A stretch of 64,000 nucleotides of DNA from Rothia nasimurium (lineage in GTDB: Bacteria; Actinomycetota; Actinomycetes; Actinomycetales; Micrococcaceae): assembly GCF_014217215.1 (NCBI RefSeq), contig NZ_CP056080.1, positions 124,001 to 188,000 on the forward strand. The letters run 5' to 3'. The notes below the pieces were generated by a model. The model was not told the DNA's origin. It made no database searches and saw only the letters and a program-made list of their open reading frames with translations. Shown here in pieces: positions 24,477 through 32,168 of the stretch (positions within the stretch are counted from its first letter, which is position 1; every line of letters begins with the position of its first letter). Position numbers and translations under genes: made by a program.

Positions 24477-25247
24477 TTACTTCCCTCTAAAAACCGGTGT
24501 GCGCTTTTCGGTGAAGGCGGCGAAGCCTTCGGCGTAGTCGGCGGAGGCGCACAAGTCGCCTTGGGCGCGGTTCTCGGCTTCCACGGACTCCCAGAGGCCC
24601 ACCCGCGCGTCGCGCACCTGCGCCACCAGCTGCTTAGAAGCCAGGAAAGCCCCCGTAGCACCGGCGGCCACCTGCGTCACCTTGGCGCGGGTGAAGTCCA
24701 ACAGCTCGTCGGCGGGCACTACCCGGCTAAAGAGCCCAGCAGCCACCGCCTCAGCCCCAGAGATTAGGTCAGCCGTATAAATCAGGTCCAGGGCCCGGTG
24801 GGCGCCCAGCCGCTCCACAAAGAGGGCGTGCCCACCAGAATCCAGGGTGGCACCCAGGTTGGCAAAGGGGGAGCCGATCTTGGCGTTCTCGGCCACATAA
24901 ACCACGTCCGTGGCAATAGCCAGGCCCAGCCCAACCCCCAGGCAGGGGCCCTGCACCGCCGCGAAAGTCGGGGCAGGGAAAGCGCTCATCTTCTTCAGCA
25001 GCGGGGTCACCTGACCGGCCAGGTAGCCGTAGGCGTCGTCCTCAGCAGGCACCAGACCGGCGATGTCGCGCCCGGCGCAGAAACCGCGCCCCTCCCCTCG
25101 CAGAAGCAGGGCGCGGACGCCCGCCGCAGCCGCCTCGTCATAGGCGGCAGAAAGCTCGGCCAGGGCGGCCTCGTTCACGGCGTTCATTTTTTCGGGGGCG
25201 TTCAGCACGACCTCGGCAACAGCGCCCTCAATGGTCAGATCAATCAC
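24477..25247 (-). CDS. paaG: Ring 1,2-epoxyphenylacetyl-CoA isomerase (crotonase family)
   Basis: This 256-residue enzyme isomerises the ring epoxide to oxepin-CoA. Oxyanion-hole pieces GFCAGRDIAGL and VQGPCLGVGLGLAIATD are present. The Asp of the ATLDSGGHALF segment fits PaaG, which uses one acidic residue rather than the Glu pair of true hydratases. It is the last gene of paaABCDEG, 13 nt after paaE. The exact step is inferred from position and the DSGG segment. Confidence 0.85.
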   Translation of the reverse strand: MIDLTIEGAVAEVVLNAPEKMNAVNEAALAELSAAYDEAAAAGVRALLLRGEGRGFCAGRDIAGLVPAEDDAYGYLAGQVTPLLKKMSAFPAPTFAAVQGPCLGVGLGLAIATDVVYVAENAKIGSPFANLGATLDSGGHALFVERLGAHRALDLIYTADLISGAEAVAAGLFSRVVPADELLDFTRAKVTQVAAGATGAFLASKQLVAQVRDARVGLWESVEAENRAQGDLCASADYAEGFAAFTEKRTPVFRGK

Positions 25248-25260
25248 GGCTTCACCCTTC

Positions 25261-26415
25261 CTAGGCGTCGAAGTCTACGGTTACGGCGTCGGAGCAGGGG
25301 CGGGTCTGGCAGGTGAGAATGTAGCCGGCCTCGACCTCGTCCTTCTCCAGGGCGTAGTTTTCTTCCATCTTCACGTCGCCCGAAACTACCTTGGCGCGGC
25401 AGGTGCCGCAGACACCGCCGGCGCAGGCGAAGGGAACATCGGCACGCACGCGCAGGGCGGCGTTCAGCAGGGTCTCGTTGGCTGAAATAGGTGACTCCAC
25501 AGAAGAGGAGGTGCCATCGAGGGTAAAGGAGATGGAGTAGTTGGCCCCGGACGGGTCGGCTTGAACCGCACGCCCCTGCTGGCCTGCGGGGGCGTCCTCG
25601 GGGCGGCCGGTGGTGAAGAGCTCAAAACGGACGTCTTCTTCGCGTACCCCGCGTTCGGCGAGGGTGTCGCGGCAGAGCTGGACCAGCTCAAAAGGCCCGC
25701 AGAGGAACCACTCATCGGCCTTATCCACCTGAATCACGTGATCGAGCAGGGCGTTGAGTTTTTCGTCGTCAATGCGACCGCTCATGAGCGGGTTGATGCG
25801 CTGTTCACGGGAAAGCACGTGGTGAACTGCGAAGCGGGTGGGGTAGCGGTCTTTGAGGTCCCCGATTTCTTCGGCAAACATGACGTCCAGGGCCGACTTG
25901 TTGGCGTAGACCAGGTCAAAGGTGCTGGCTTCGCTTGCAGAAAGTACGGCCCGGGCGATAGCCATGATGGGGGTGATGCCGGAGCCAGCGGCAAAGGCCA
26001 CCAGGTGCTCGCCACCTGCGGCAGTAGCGTCCTGGGCAATCTTCTCGGGGTCGTTGAGCCCGGTGACGGTGCTCTTAGAAACGAAGGCACCCTGGGGGTT
26101 CATGACGTCAATCTGCTGGCCGGGTGCTAGGGTGTCGTTGGCCCAGTTGGAGAAGAGGCCGCCGAAGTCGCGCTTGATAGCGATTTTGATTTCGCCGGGG
26201 GTGGGTTCGGCGCAGATGGAGTAGGAGCGGCGAACCTCTTGCCCGTCAATCTGGGCGCGCAGAGCCACGTACTGGCCGGGGAGGTAGTCGTAGTCGTCTA
26301 CTAGTTCCTGAGGTACAGCGAAGGTTACTTCTACTGAGTCCTTGGTGAGCTTGCGGACCTTGGTGACGGTCAGGGCGTTGAAGGTGGCGCGGCGGCGGGT
26401 GGGTGTCTCGGTCAT
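25261..26415 (-). CDS. paaE: Phenylacetyl-CoA epoxidase reductase subunit
   Basis: This 384-residue electron carrier passes NADPH electrons to the diiron epoxidase PaaABC. The N-terminal FAD-binding ferredoxin-reductase domain has PGQYVALRAQIDGQEVRRSYSIC (RxYS motif), followed by an NAD domain with AGSGITPIMAIARAVL. The C-terminal plant-type 2Fe-2S ferredoxin has CAGGVCGTCRAKVV and a distal cysteine in YILTCQTRP. All four cluster cysteines are there. Fourth gene of the epoxidase set. Confidence 0.96.
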   Translation of the reverse strand: MTETPTRRRATFNALTVTKVRKLTKDSVEVTFAVPQELVDDYDYLPGQYVALRAQIDGQEVRRSYSICAEPTPGEIKIAIKRDFGGLFSNWANDTLAPGQQIDVMNPQGAFVSKSTVTGLNDPEKIAQDATAAGGEHLVAFAAGSGITPIMAIARAVLSASEASTFDLVYANKSALDVMFAEEIGDLKDRYPTRFAVHHVLSREQRINPLMSGRIDDEKLNALLDHVIQVDKADEWFLCGPFELVQLCRDTLAERGVREEDVRFELFTTGRPEDAPAGQQGRAVQADPSGANYSISFTLDGTSSSVESPISANETLLNAALRVRADVPFACAGGVCGTCRAKVVSGDVKMEENYALEKDEVEAGYILTCQTRPCSDAVTVDFDA

Positions 26416-26429
26416 GGCGGGTGCAATCC

Positions 26430-27026
26430 TTAGTGAATTTTGAAGTAGTCAAAGGGCTCGCAGCAGGCGGTGCACTGGTAGAGGGCCTTGCAGGAGGTGG
26501 AGCCAAAGCGGGTGAGTTCTTTGGTATCTAGTGAGTGGCAACGGGGGCATTTGACGGCTAAGCCCAGGGTGACTGGCCCGGCGGCGGCTTGCCCAGTGGG
26601 CGGGGCAATACCGTATTCGGCCAGGCGGTCTTTACCTGCCTGACTCATCCAGTCGGTGCTCCAGGCGGGTGAGAGCACGAGCTCCACCAGCGGTATCTGG
26701 TGGCCGTGGTCTGTGAAGACCTGGCGGATGCTGGCGGTGATGCTTTCCATGGCCGGGCACCCGGAGTAGGTGGGGGTGATGACGACTACCGGCTGGCCGT
26801 CGTCCCCGTAGCGGGCCGCTCGTAGGATGCCCAGGTCGGCGATGGAGAGTACCGGGATTTCGGGGTCAGCCACCTTGGCGGCTAGCTCCCACAGGACGGT
26901 GTCAGAACCGGCGGGCGCTGGGACGGTGCTTTCAGCTTCTCGGGGTGGGGCTGTGTAGCCGGAGTCCTGGTCAAAGCCGAAGCTGAAGTCGATTCCGGCG
27001 CTCGCGGCTTCGCTGGGGTGTGTCAT
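26430..27026 (-). CDS. paaD: Phenylacetyl-CoA epoxidase maturation protein (MIP18/DUF59 family)
   Basis: This 198-residue protein has a DUF59 core (VADPEIPVLSIADLGILR ... VVVITPTYSGCPAMESI) that in relatives helps insert iron-sulphur clusters. A C-terminal zinc ribbon follows with CPRC, SCKALYQCTACCEP. The first about 35 residues are a less conserved extension. CAAGGAGG precedes the ATG. The upstream gap to paaC holds a hairpin (27073-27105). Confidence 0.93.
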   Translation of the reverse strand: MTHPSEAASAGIDFSFGFDQDSGYTAPPREAESTVPAPAGSDTVLWELAAKVADPEIPVLSIADLGILRAARYGDDGQPVVVITPTYSGCPAMESITASIRQVFTDHGHQIPLVELVLSPAWSTDWMSQAGKDRLAEYGIAPPTGQAAAGPVTLGLAVKCPRCHSLDTKELTRFGSTSCKALYQCTACCEPFDYFKIH

Positions 27027-27072
27027 CGGGGCACCTCCTTGTGCATGTGATGAGCTAGCGGGGTTGGTGGGG

Positions 27073-27105
27073 CCGGGAGCACCGGGGTGGTGCTCCCGGT
27101 TTTTT
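27073..27105 (+). terminator. Plus-strand terminator hairpin inside the minus-strand paa operon
   Basis: CCGGGAGCACC pairs perfectly with GGTGCTCCCGG across 5 nt and is followed by TTTTTT on the plus strand. paa genes run on the minus strand, where no T-run follows. So it could stop antisense RNA, or act only as a stable stem between paaC and paaD. The T-run overlaps the paaC stop. Confidence 0.6.
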
Positions 27106-27931
27106 ACCAGGTGGCGCCGGGGTGGGCACGGGCCAGCACCTGAAGCTCGGCCAGAATATGGCCGCGGTGTTCGCTCATGGCACCGGAGCGGTCGCCGCCG
27201 CGGGCCTGGGGAACATCGGGAACCTGGAGCTGGGCTTCGCCGATGATGGTGTGGAGCCGCTTTTCAAACCGTTCGCGCAGGCTCGAGGGGAGAACCGCGA
27301 TACCGGGCAGGGAGCGTACTACCTCGTCGTCGTAGAAGAGCTCGTCGATGTAGGGCCACATGTAGTAGAGGCCCTCTTGCATGCGGCGGTTTGATTCTTC
27401 GGTGCCGATGCCCAGTCGCAGGGTCCAGGCGGTGGCGTGGTCCTGGTGGTAGGCCACTTCTTTGAGGGCCTTGGCGGCAATAGCGGCCAGGGTGGGGTCC
27501 TGGGAGTTGACGAGCTCGGAGTAGAGCTCGTACTGGTAGTAGGAGAAGATGAGCTGACGGGCGATAGTCTGCCCAAAGTCACCGTTTTCCTGCTCGGTCA
27601 GGCGGGCTGAACGGAATTCTTCTTCGTCACGGAAGTAGGCCAGGTCGTCCTCGGTCTTGCCCCAGGCGGTGCCCGCGTAGGTGAGGAAGAAGCGGGCGTG
27701 GCCGATCAGGTCGAGGGCGATGTTGCCGAGGGCGATGTCTTCTTCGAGTTCGGGTGCCCGGGAAATCCAGTGGGCCAGGCGCTGGCCCAGCATGAGGGCA
27801 TCGTCGCCCAGGGCCAGGGCGTAGCGGGCTACTTCTTCGCTGGCCTGCACGCCGGAAGCTGCGATATCTTCGGCGACGATGGATTCGCCTTCACTGTGGC
27901 GGGTCGCTGATTCGAAGGATGCGTAACTCAT
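27104..27931 (-). CDS. paaC: Phenylacetyl-CoA epoxidase structural subunit
   Basis: This 275-residue helical ferritin-like subunit forms the PaaAC catalytic core without its own complete diiron site. Typical text: ALGDDALMLGQRLAHWISRAPELEEDIALGNIALDLIGHAR and YHQDHATAWTLRLGIGTEES, all recognisable in order. The ATG overlaps the paaB stop (ATGA, 27928-27931). The first about 30 residues are extended. Confidence 0.95.
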   Translation of the reverse strand: MSYASFESATRHSEGESIVAEDIAASGVQASEEVARYALALGDDALMLGQRLAHWISRAPELEEDIALGNIALDLIGHARFFLTYAGTAWGKTEDDLAYFRDEEEFRSARLTEQENGDFGQTIARQLIFSYYQYELYSELVNSQDPTLAAIAAKALKEVAYHQDHATAWTLRLGIGTEESNRRMQEGLYYMWPYIDELFYDDEVVRSLPGIAVLPSSLRERFEKRLHTIIGEAQLQVPDVPQARGGDRSGAMSEHRGHILAELQVLARAHPGATW

Positions 27932-28239
27932 AGGTGCTTTACTCCTTCGCTCTTGGTGTAGTAGGTGGCGTGGCGGTAGCTCTTGCCCTGGGACGATTCA
28001 AAGAAGCCGCCCTTGGAGTCGGGGTCGGAGGCCAGGATAGCTTCGGCGGGTACAACCCAGACGCTGGTGCCCTCGTTGCGGCGGGTGTAGAGGTCGCGGG
28101 CGTTGCGCAGGGCCATGGTGGCGTCGGGGGCGTGCAGGGAGCCTGCGTGCACGTGGGAGAGGCCGCGGGATGAGCGGACGAAGACCTCCCAGAGGGGCCA
28201 TTCGTTGGATTCGGGCAGGTGGGCGATGTTCTCGGTCAT
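27928..28239 (-). CDS. paaB: Phenylacetyl-CoA epoxidase bridging subunit
   Basis: This 103-residue small subunit links PaaAC dimers. It opens with EWPLWEVFVRSSRGLSHVHAGSLHAPD, a near-signature of PaaB, and continues ALRNARDLYTRRNEGTSVWVVPA. It lies 2 nt downstream of paaA and overlaps paaC by 4 nt, so the three structural subunits are coupled. Confidence 0.96.
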   Translation of the reverse strand: MTENIAHLPESNEWPLWEVFVRSSRGLSHVHAGSLHAPDATMALRNARDLYTRRNEGTSVWVVPAEAILASDPDSKGGFFESSQGKSYRHATYYTKSEGVKHL

Positions 28240-28241
28240 GG

Positions 28242-29258
28242 TTAGGCTCCTAGCAGTTCGGAGTGCTGTTCTGCGGTTTTACGGGCGTATTCGGCGGCGG
28301 CTTCGCGCACCCAGGCCCCTTCTTCGTGGGCGGCGCGGCGTCGCTGCATGCGCTGGACGTTGCAGGGGCCGTTACCCGAGATGACGGAGTTGAACTCGTC
28401 CCAGTCCAGCGGCCCGTAGTCGTAGTGGCCGCGTTCTTCGTTCCACTTGAGGTCGGGGTCGGGCAGGGTGAGGCCGAGGGCTTCTGCCTGGGGGACTAGC
28501 ATGTCGATGAAGCGCTGGCGCAGCTCATCGTTGGAGAAGCGCTTGATGTTCCAGGCCATGGACTGCTGGGAGTTGGGGGAGTCGGCGTCCGGCGGGCCAA
28601 ACATCTGCAGGGCGGGGCCGTAGAAGCGGTTGACGGCGTCCTGGGCCATCTTCTTCTGGGCGGGGGTGCCGTGGGAGAGTTCGTAGAGGATTTCCCAGCC
28701 CTGGCGCTGGTGGAAGGATTCTTCCTTGCAGATGCGCACCATGGCTCGGCCATAGGGGCCGTAGGAGGCTCGGCAAAGGGGCACCTGGTTGCAGATAGCG
28801 GCCCCGTCAACCAGCCAGCCGATGGCACCCATGTCTGCCCAGGTGCGGGCGGGGTAGTTAAAGATGGAGGAATACTTAGCGCGGCCTTCGAGCAGCTGCT
28901 CGTTGAGGATGTGGCGGGGGGTGCCGAGGGTTTCGGCGGCGGAGTAGAGGTAGAGGCCGTGACCGGCTTCGTCCTGCACCTTGGCCATGAGAATGGCCTT
29001 GCGCTTGAGGGAGGGGGCGCGGGTAATCCAGTTGGCTTCGGGTTGCATGCCGATGATTTCGGAGTGGGCGTGCTGGGAGACCTGGCGGGTGAGGGTCTTG
29101 CGGTACTTTTCGGGCATCCAGTCACGGGGTTCGACGCGGGAGTCGTCGGCGATGAGCTTGTCGAAGTAGGCCTGCTCGGCTTCTTCGTTGAGGACGTTCT
29201 CGCCCGCCTGGGCGTCGGCGACGGGGGAGAGGTCGGGGTTCTTCGTCGTTGAAGTCAT
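28242..29258 (-). CDS. paaA: Phenylacetyl-CoA epoxidase catalytic subunit
   Basis: This 338-residue diiron oxygenase inserts one oxygen into the ring of phenylacetyl-CoA. Iron ligands are seen in [17 protein letters not shown] (ExxH) and [13 protein letters not shown] (ExxH). Substrate-pocket text such as [23 protein letters not shown] is also typical. First gene of paaABCDEG. A PaaR-like operator lies at 29317-29338, between this gene and the divergent mmsA. An N-terminal extension of about 30 residues is unremarkable. Confidence 0.97.
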   Translation of the reverse strand: MTSTTKNPDLSPVADAQAGENVLNEEAEQAYFDKLIADDSRVEPRDWMPEKYRKTLTRQVSQHAHSEIIGMQPEANWITRAPSLKRKAILMAKVQDEAGHGLYLYSAAETLGTPRHILNEQLLEGRAKYSSIFNYPARTWADMGAIGWLVDGAAICNQVPLCRASYGPYGRAMVRICKEESFHQRQGWEILYELSHGTPAQKKMAQDAVNRFYGPALQMFGPPDADSPNSQQSMAWNIKRFSNDELRQRFIDMLVPQAEALGLTLPDPDLKWNEERGHYDYGPLDWDEFNSVISGNGPCNVQRMQRRRAAHEEGAWVREAAAEYARKTAEQHSELLGA

Positions 29259-29316
29259 GTCTGGCTCCTTGCGGGTGCGGGCTGCTCGGGGCGAGGCAGC
29301 CCCGTCTGCACTAATT

Positions 29317-29338
29317 ACTGACCGTTCGTTCAGAATAT
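29317..29338. promoter_or_regulatory. PaaR-like operator 1 (paaA/mmsA)
   Basis: ACTGACCGTTCGTTCAGAAT plus two bases. The left half matches the recalled PaaR arm ACTNACCG and CG follows in register; the right half is weaker. It lies 59 nt before paaA. Confidence 0.65.
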
Positions 29339-29422
29339 AGTCTTGAGCGCATCACGGTCAAGCGTAATCTTGGGATTGACCTCTATGCACCCGTCTATTT
29401 TTTCTGTATCGTGTGAGCTGAT

Positions 29423-29438
29423 GCACAGAAATCTGTGC
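29423..29438. promoter_or_regulatory. Palindrome upstream of mmsA
   Basis: GCACAGAAATCTGTGC has perfect 7-bp arms around AA and lies 22 nt before the mmsA start. It is a good candidate operator for a regulator not encoded nearby, so the valine operon may have its own control. Confidence 0.4.
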
Positions 29439-29460
29439 GCCCTCACGGAAGGAGGCTTCG

Positions 29461-30960
29461 ATGACGAAGCAGTTAACCCACTACGTTGGCGGCGCCCATC
29501 GCCCCGGAACCTCAGGTCGTTTCGCCGATGTCTACAACCCCAGCACCGGCCAGGTGCAGGCCCAGGTGCCCCTGGCGTCCGCTGATGAGGTGCGCGATGT
29601 TATCGCCAACGCTGCAGAAGCCCAGGCCAAGTGGGCTGCTACCAACCCCCAGAAGCGCGCCCGTATTCTGCACCGCTTCGTGGATCTGGTCAACCAGAAC
29701 GCCGACGAACTGGCCGAGATGCTTTCGCTCGAACACGGCAAGACCGTAGCTGACGCCCACGGCGATATCCAGCGTGGCCTTGACGTTGTCGAATTTGCCA
29801 CCGCCGCCCCCCACCTACTCAAGGGCGAATACTCCGACTCCGTAGGCACCGGCATCGACGTGTACTCCATGCGTCAGCCCCTGGGTGTGGTCGCTGGTAT
29901 TACCCCCTTTAACTTCCCGGCCATGATTCCCCTCTGGAAGTGTGGCCCCGCAATCGCAGCCGGTAACGCCTTCGTCCTTAAGCCCTCAGAGCGTGACCCC
30001 TCCGTGCCCCTGCGCCTGGCTGAGCTCTGGACTGAAGCCGGCCTGCCCGACGGCATCTTCAACGTGGTCAACGGCGATAAGGAGGCCGTTGATACCCTGC
30101 TCGATGACCCCCGCATTAAGGCCGTCGGCTTCGTGGGCTCCACCCCCATCGCCCAGAGCATCTACGAGCACGCCGCCCGCACCGGCAAACGCGCCCAGTG
30201 CTTCGGCGGTGCCAAGAACCACCTGATTATCATGCCTGACGCAGACCTCGACCAGGCGGCCGACGCCCTGATCGGCGCAGCCTTCGGCTCTGCCGGTGAA
30301 CGCTGCATGGCTATCTCGGTGGCCGTGCCCGTCGGCCGGGCCACCGCCGACGCCCTGGTTGAAAAGCTGGTCGAGCGCACCAAGACCCTCAAGGTCGGCC
30401 ACGCCCTTGACCCTGAGGCGGACTTCGGCCCCGTCGTTGCCGCCAGCGCCCTCGAACGCATCGAAGGCTACATCGCCGCCGGCGAGAAGGAAGGCGCCGA
30501 GCTACTGGTGGACGGACGCGGCGTTAAGGTTGAAGGCCACGAGGGCGGCTACTACGTCGGCGCTACCCTCTTCGATAAGGTCACCACCGATATGTCCATC
30601 TACCGCGAAGAAATCTTCGGCCCCGTCCTTTCCGTGGTGCGCGTCGATGACTTCGAAGAGGCCCTGGCCCTGCCCACCAACCACGAGTTTGGCAACGGCG
30701 TTGCCATCTACACCCGCGACGGCGACACCGCCCGCGAATTCGCCCGCCGCGTCGATGTGGGTATGGTAGGTGTGAACGTGCCGATCCCTGTGCCCATTGC
30801 CTACTACACCTTTGGCGGCTGGAAGGCCTCCGGCTTCGGCGACCTCAACCAGCACGGGCCCGACGCTTTCCGCTTCTACACCAAGACCAAGACGGTAACA
30901 TCCCGCTGGCCCTCCGGCATTAAAGAGGGTGCCAGCTTCGTTATGCCCACCGGCAACTAA
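29461..30960 (+). CDS. mmsA: CoA-acylating methylmalonate-semialdehyde dehydrogenase
   Basis: This 499-residue aldehyde dehydrogenase converts methylmalonate semialdehyde to propionyl-CoA in valine degradation. The acylating subgroup marks are visible: GITPFNFPAMIPLW, FVGSTPIAQSIYEHAARTGK, GGAKNHLIIMPDAD and catalytic Cys in GSAGERCMAISVAV. GGAAGGAGGC precedes the ATG. It heads the operon mmsA-HIBCH-like gene and is divergent from paaA. The iolA family is similar, but the neighbours favour valine catabolism. Confidence 0.92.
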   Translation: MTKQLTHYVGGAHRPGTSGRFADVYNPSTGQVQAQVPLASADEVRDVIANAAEAQAKWAATNPQKRARILHRFVDLVNQNADELAEMLSLEHGKTVADAHGDIQRGLDVVEFATAAPHLLKGEYSDSVGTGIDVYSMRQPLGVVAGITPFNFPAMIPLWKCGPAIAAGNAFVLKPSERDPSVPLRLAELWTEAGLPDGIFNVVNGDKEAVDTLLDDPRIKAVGFVGSTPIAQSIYEHAARTGKRAQCFGGAKNHLIIMPDADLDQAADALIGAAFGSAGERCMAISVAVPVGRATADALVEKLVERTKTLKVGHALDPEADFGPVVAASALERIEGYIAAGEKEGAELLVDGRGVKVEGHEGGYYVGATLFDKVTTDMSIYREEIFGPVLSVVRVDDFEEALALPTNHEFGNGVAIYTRDGDTAREFARRVDVGMVGVNVPIPVPIAYYTFGGWKASGFGDLNQHGPDAFRFYTKTKTVTSRWPSGIKEGASFVMPTGN

Positions 30961-30972
30961 AGGAGGCCCACC

Positions 30973-32058
30973 GTGACCGATACGCCCGGCACCCAGCCGA
31001 CCGAGAGCGTCCTGACCGAAAAACGCGGCAGTCTGGGGGTTATCACCCTTAACCGCCCACGCGCGGTCAATGCCCTCAACGCCGAGATGATGGAGCTGAT
31101 GAACGCAGCCCTGGACGACTTCGAACAGGACGCCGGCATCACCGCCGTACTCCTGCGCGGCGCCGGTGAACGGGGTCTTTGCGCAGGTGGCGACGTGGTA
31201 GCCCTCTACAAGGCCACCGGCGAAAACCCGGATCAGGGCGTGGATTTCTTCCGAGTGGAGTACACCCTGGACCTGCGTATTTCCCGCTACCCTAAGCCCT
31301 TCATCTCCCTCATGGACGGCCTGGTGCTGGGTGGCGGCGTGGGCGTCTCAGCCCATAGCTCCCACCGCATCGTCACCGAACGCACCCGCACCGGCATGCC
31401 TGAAACCGTCATCGGCTTCTGCCCCGATGTGGGTGGCCTTAACATCCTGGCCCGCGCCCCGCAGAACCTTGGCACCCTCATGGCCGTCACTGGCCTGCAC
31501 GTGACCGGGGCGGACGCGCTCGCCGTCGGCATGGCTGATTATTTCGTGCCGTCTGAGAAGCTTGATGACCTGGTCGCTGCCCTTGAGAAGGTCGAGGGGG
31601 CGGACGCCGTCACCCGCGTCATTGAGGGCTTTGCGGCTGATGCGCCTCCCTCCCCGCTCGTGGAGAACGCCCACTGGATTGAGGGTGCTTTTGCCGCCGA
31701 TACCGTTGAGGAAATCCTTGAGAAGGTCCAGGCGGTGGCTGATTCGGGGGCGGACGGCACCGAGTTCGCCGGTACGGTTCTGGCAGCCCTGCAGAAGAAC
31801 GGGCCGACCGGTATGAAGGTGGCTCTGGAGGCTGTGCGTCGGGCTGGTACCCAGACCCTGGCAGAGACCCTGAATCAGGATTTCATCACCTCTTGTAATG
31901 CCCTGGCCCATCACGATATGCGTGAGGGTATCCGGGCTCAGGTGGTCGATAAGGACCGTAACCCGCAGTGGTCCCCTGCCAGCCTCGCGGAGGTCTCGCG
32001 CGAGAGCGTCCTGGCCTTCTTTACCCCCACGAAGGCGGGGGAACTGGGCCTAGCCTAG
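30973..32058 (+). CDS. 3-hydroxyisobutyryl-CoA hydrolase-type crotonase
   Basis: This 361-residue protein is longer than a hydratase (about 260). It has the HIBYL-CoA hydrolase pattern: RALNALNAEMM-like start (PRAVNALNAEMMELM), RGAGERGLCAGGDVVALYKA, YPKPFISLMDGLVLGGGVGVSAHSSHRIVTERT, MPETVIGFCPDVGG and the C-terminal arm HHDMREGIRAQVVDKDRNPQWSP. It would release 3-hydroxyisobutyrate for MmsB. GTG start with GGAGG 6 nt upstream, 12 nt after mmsA. Substrate follows from family and the mms neighbours. Confidence 0.87.
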   Translation: MTDTPGTQPTESVLTEKRGSLGVITLNRPRAVNALNAEMMELMNAALDDFEQDAGITAVLLRGAGERGLCAGGDVVALYKATGENPDQGVDFFRVEYTLDLRISRYPKPFISLMDGLVLGGGVGVSAHSSHRIVTERTRTGMPETVIGFCPDVGGLNILARAPQNLGTLMAVTGLHVTGADALAVGMADYFVPSEKLDDLVAALEKVEGADAVTRVIEGFAADAPPSPLVENAHWIEGAFAADTVEEILEKVQAVADSGADGTEFAGTVLAALQKNGPTGMKVALEAVRRAGTQTLAETLNQDFITSCNALAHHDMREGIRAQVVDKDRNPQWSPASLAEVSRESVLAFFTPTKAGELGLA

Positions 32059-32076
32059 AGACGCAGTCACCCCATT

Positions 32077-32145
32077 ACGAATGTGACTCATATTCCCGAA
32101 AGGGTGTTGTTTTAACGCCCGCTTGGGAATATGAGTCACATTCGT
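32077..32145. terminator. Perfect 21-bp inverted repeat, likely bidirectional terminator
   Basis: Arms 32077-32097 and 32125-32145 (ending GACTCATATTCCC / GGGAATATGAGTC) match perfectly. The 27-nt loop holds a second small stem (GGGTGTT / AACGCCC). It lies between two convergent genes. Confidence 0.6.
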
Positions 32146-32168
32146 TGTAGAGAAAGATAGCTTGCCTA

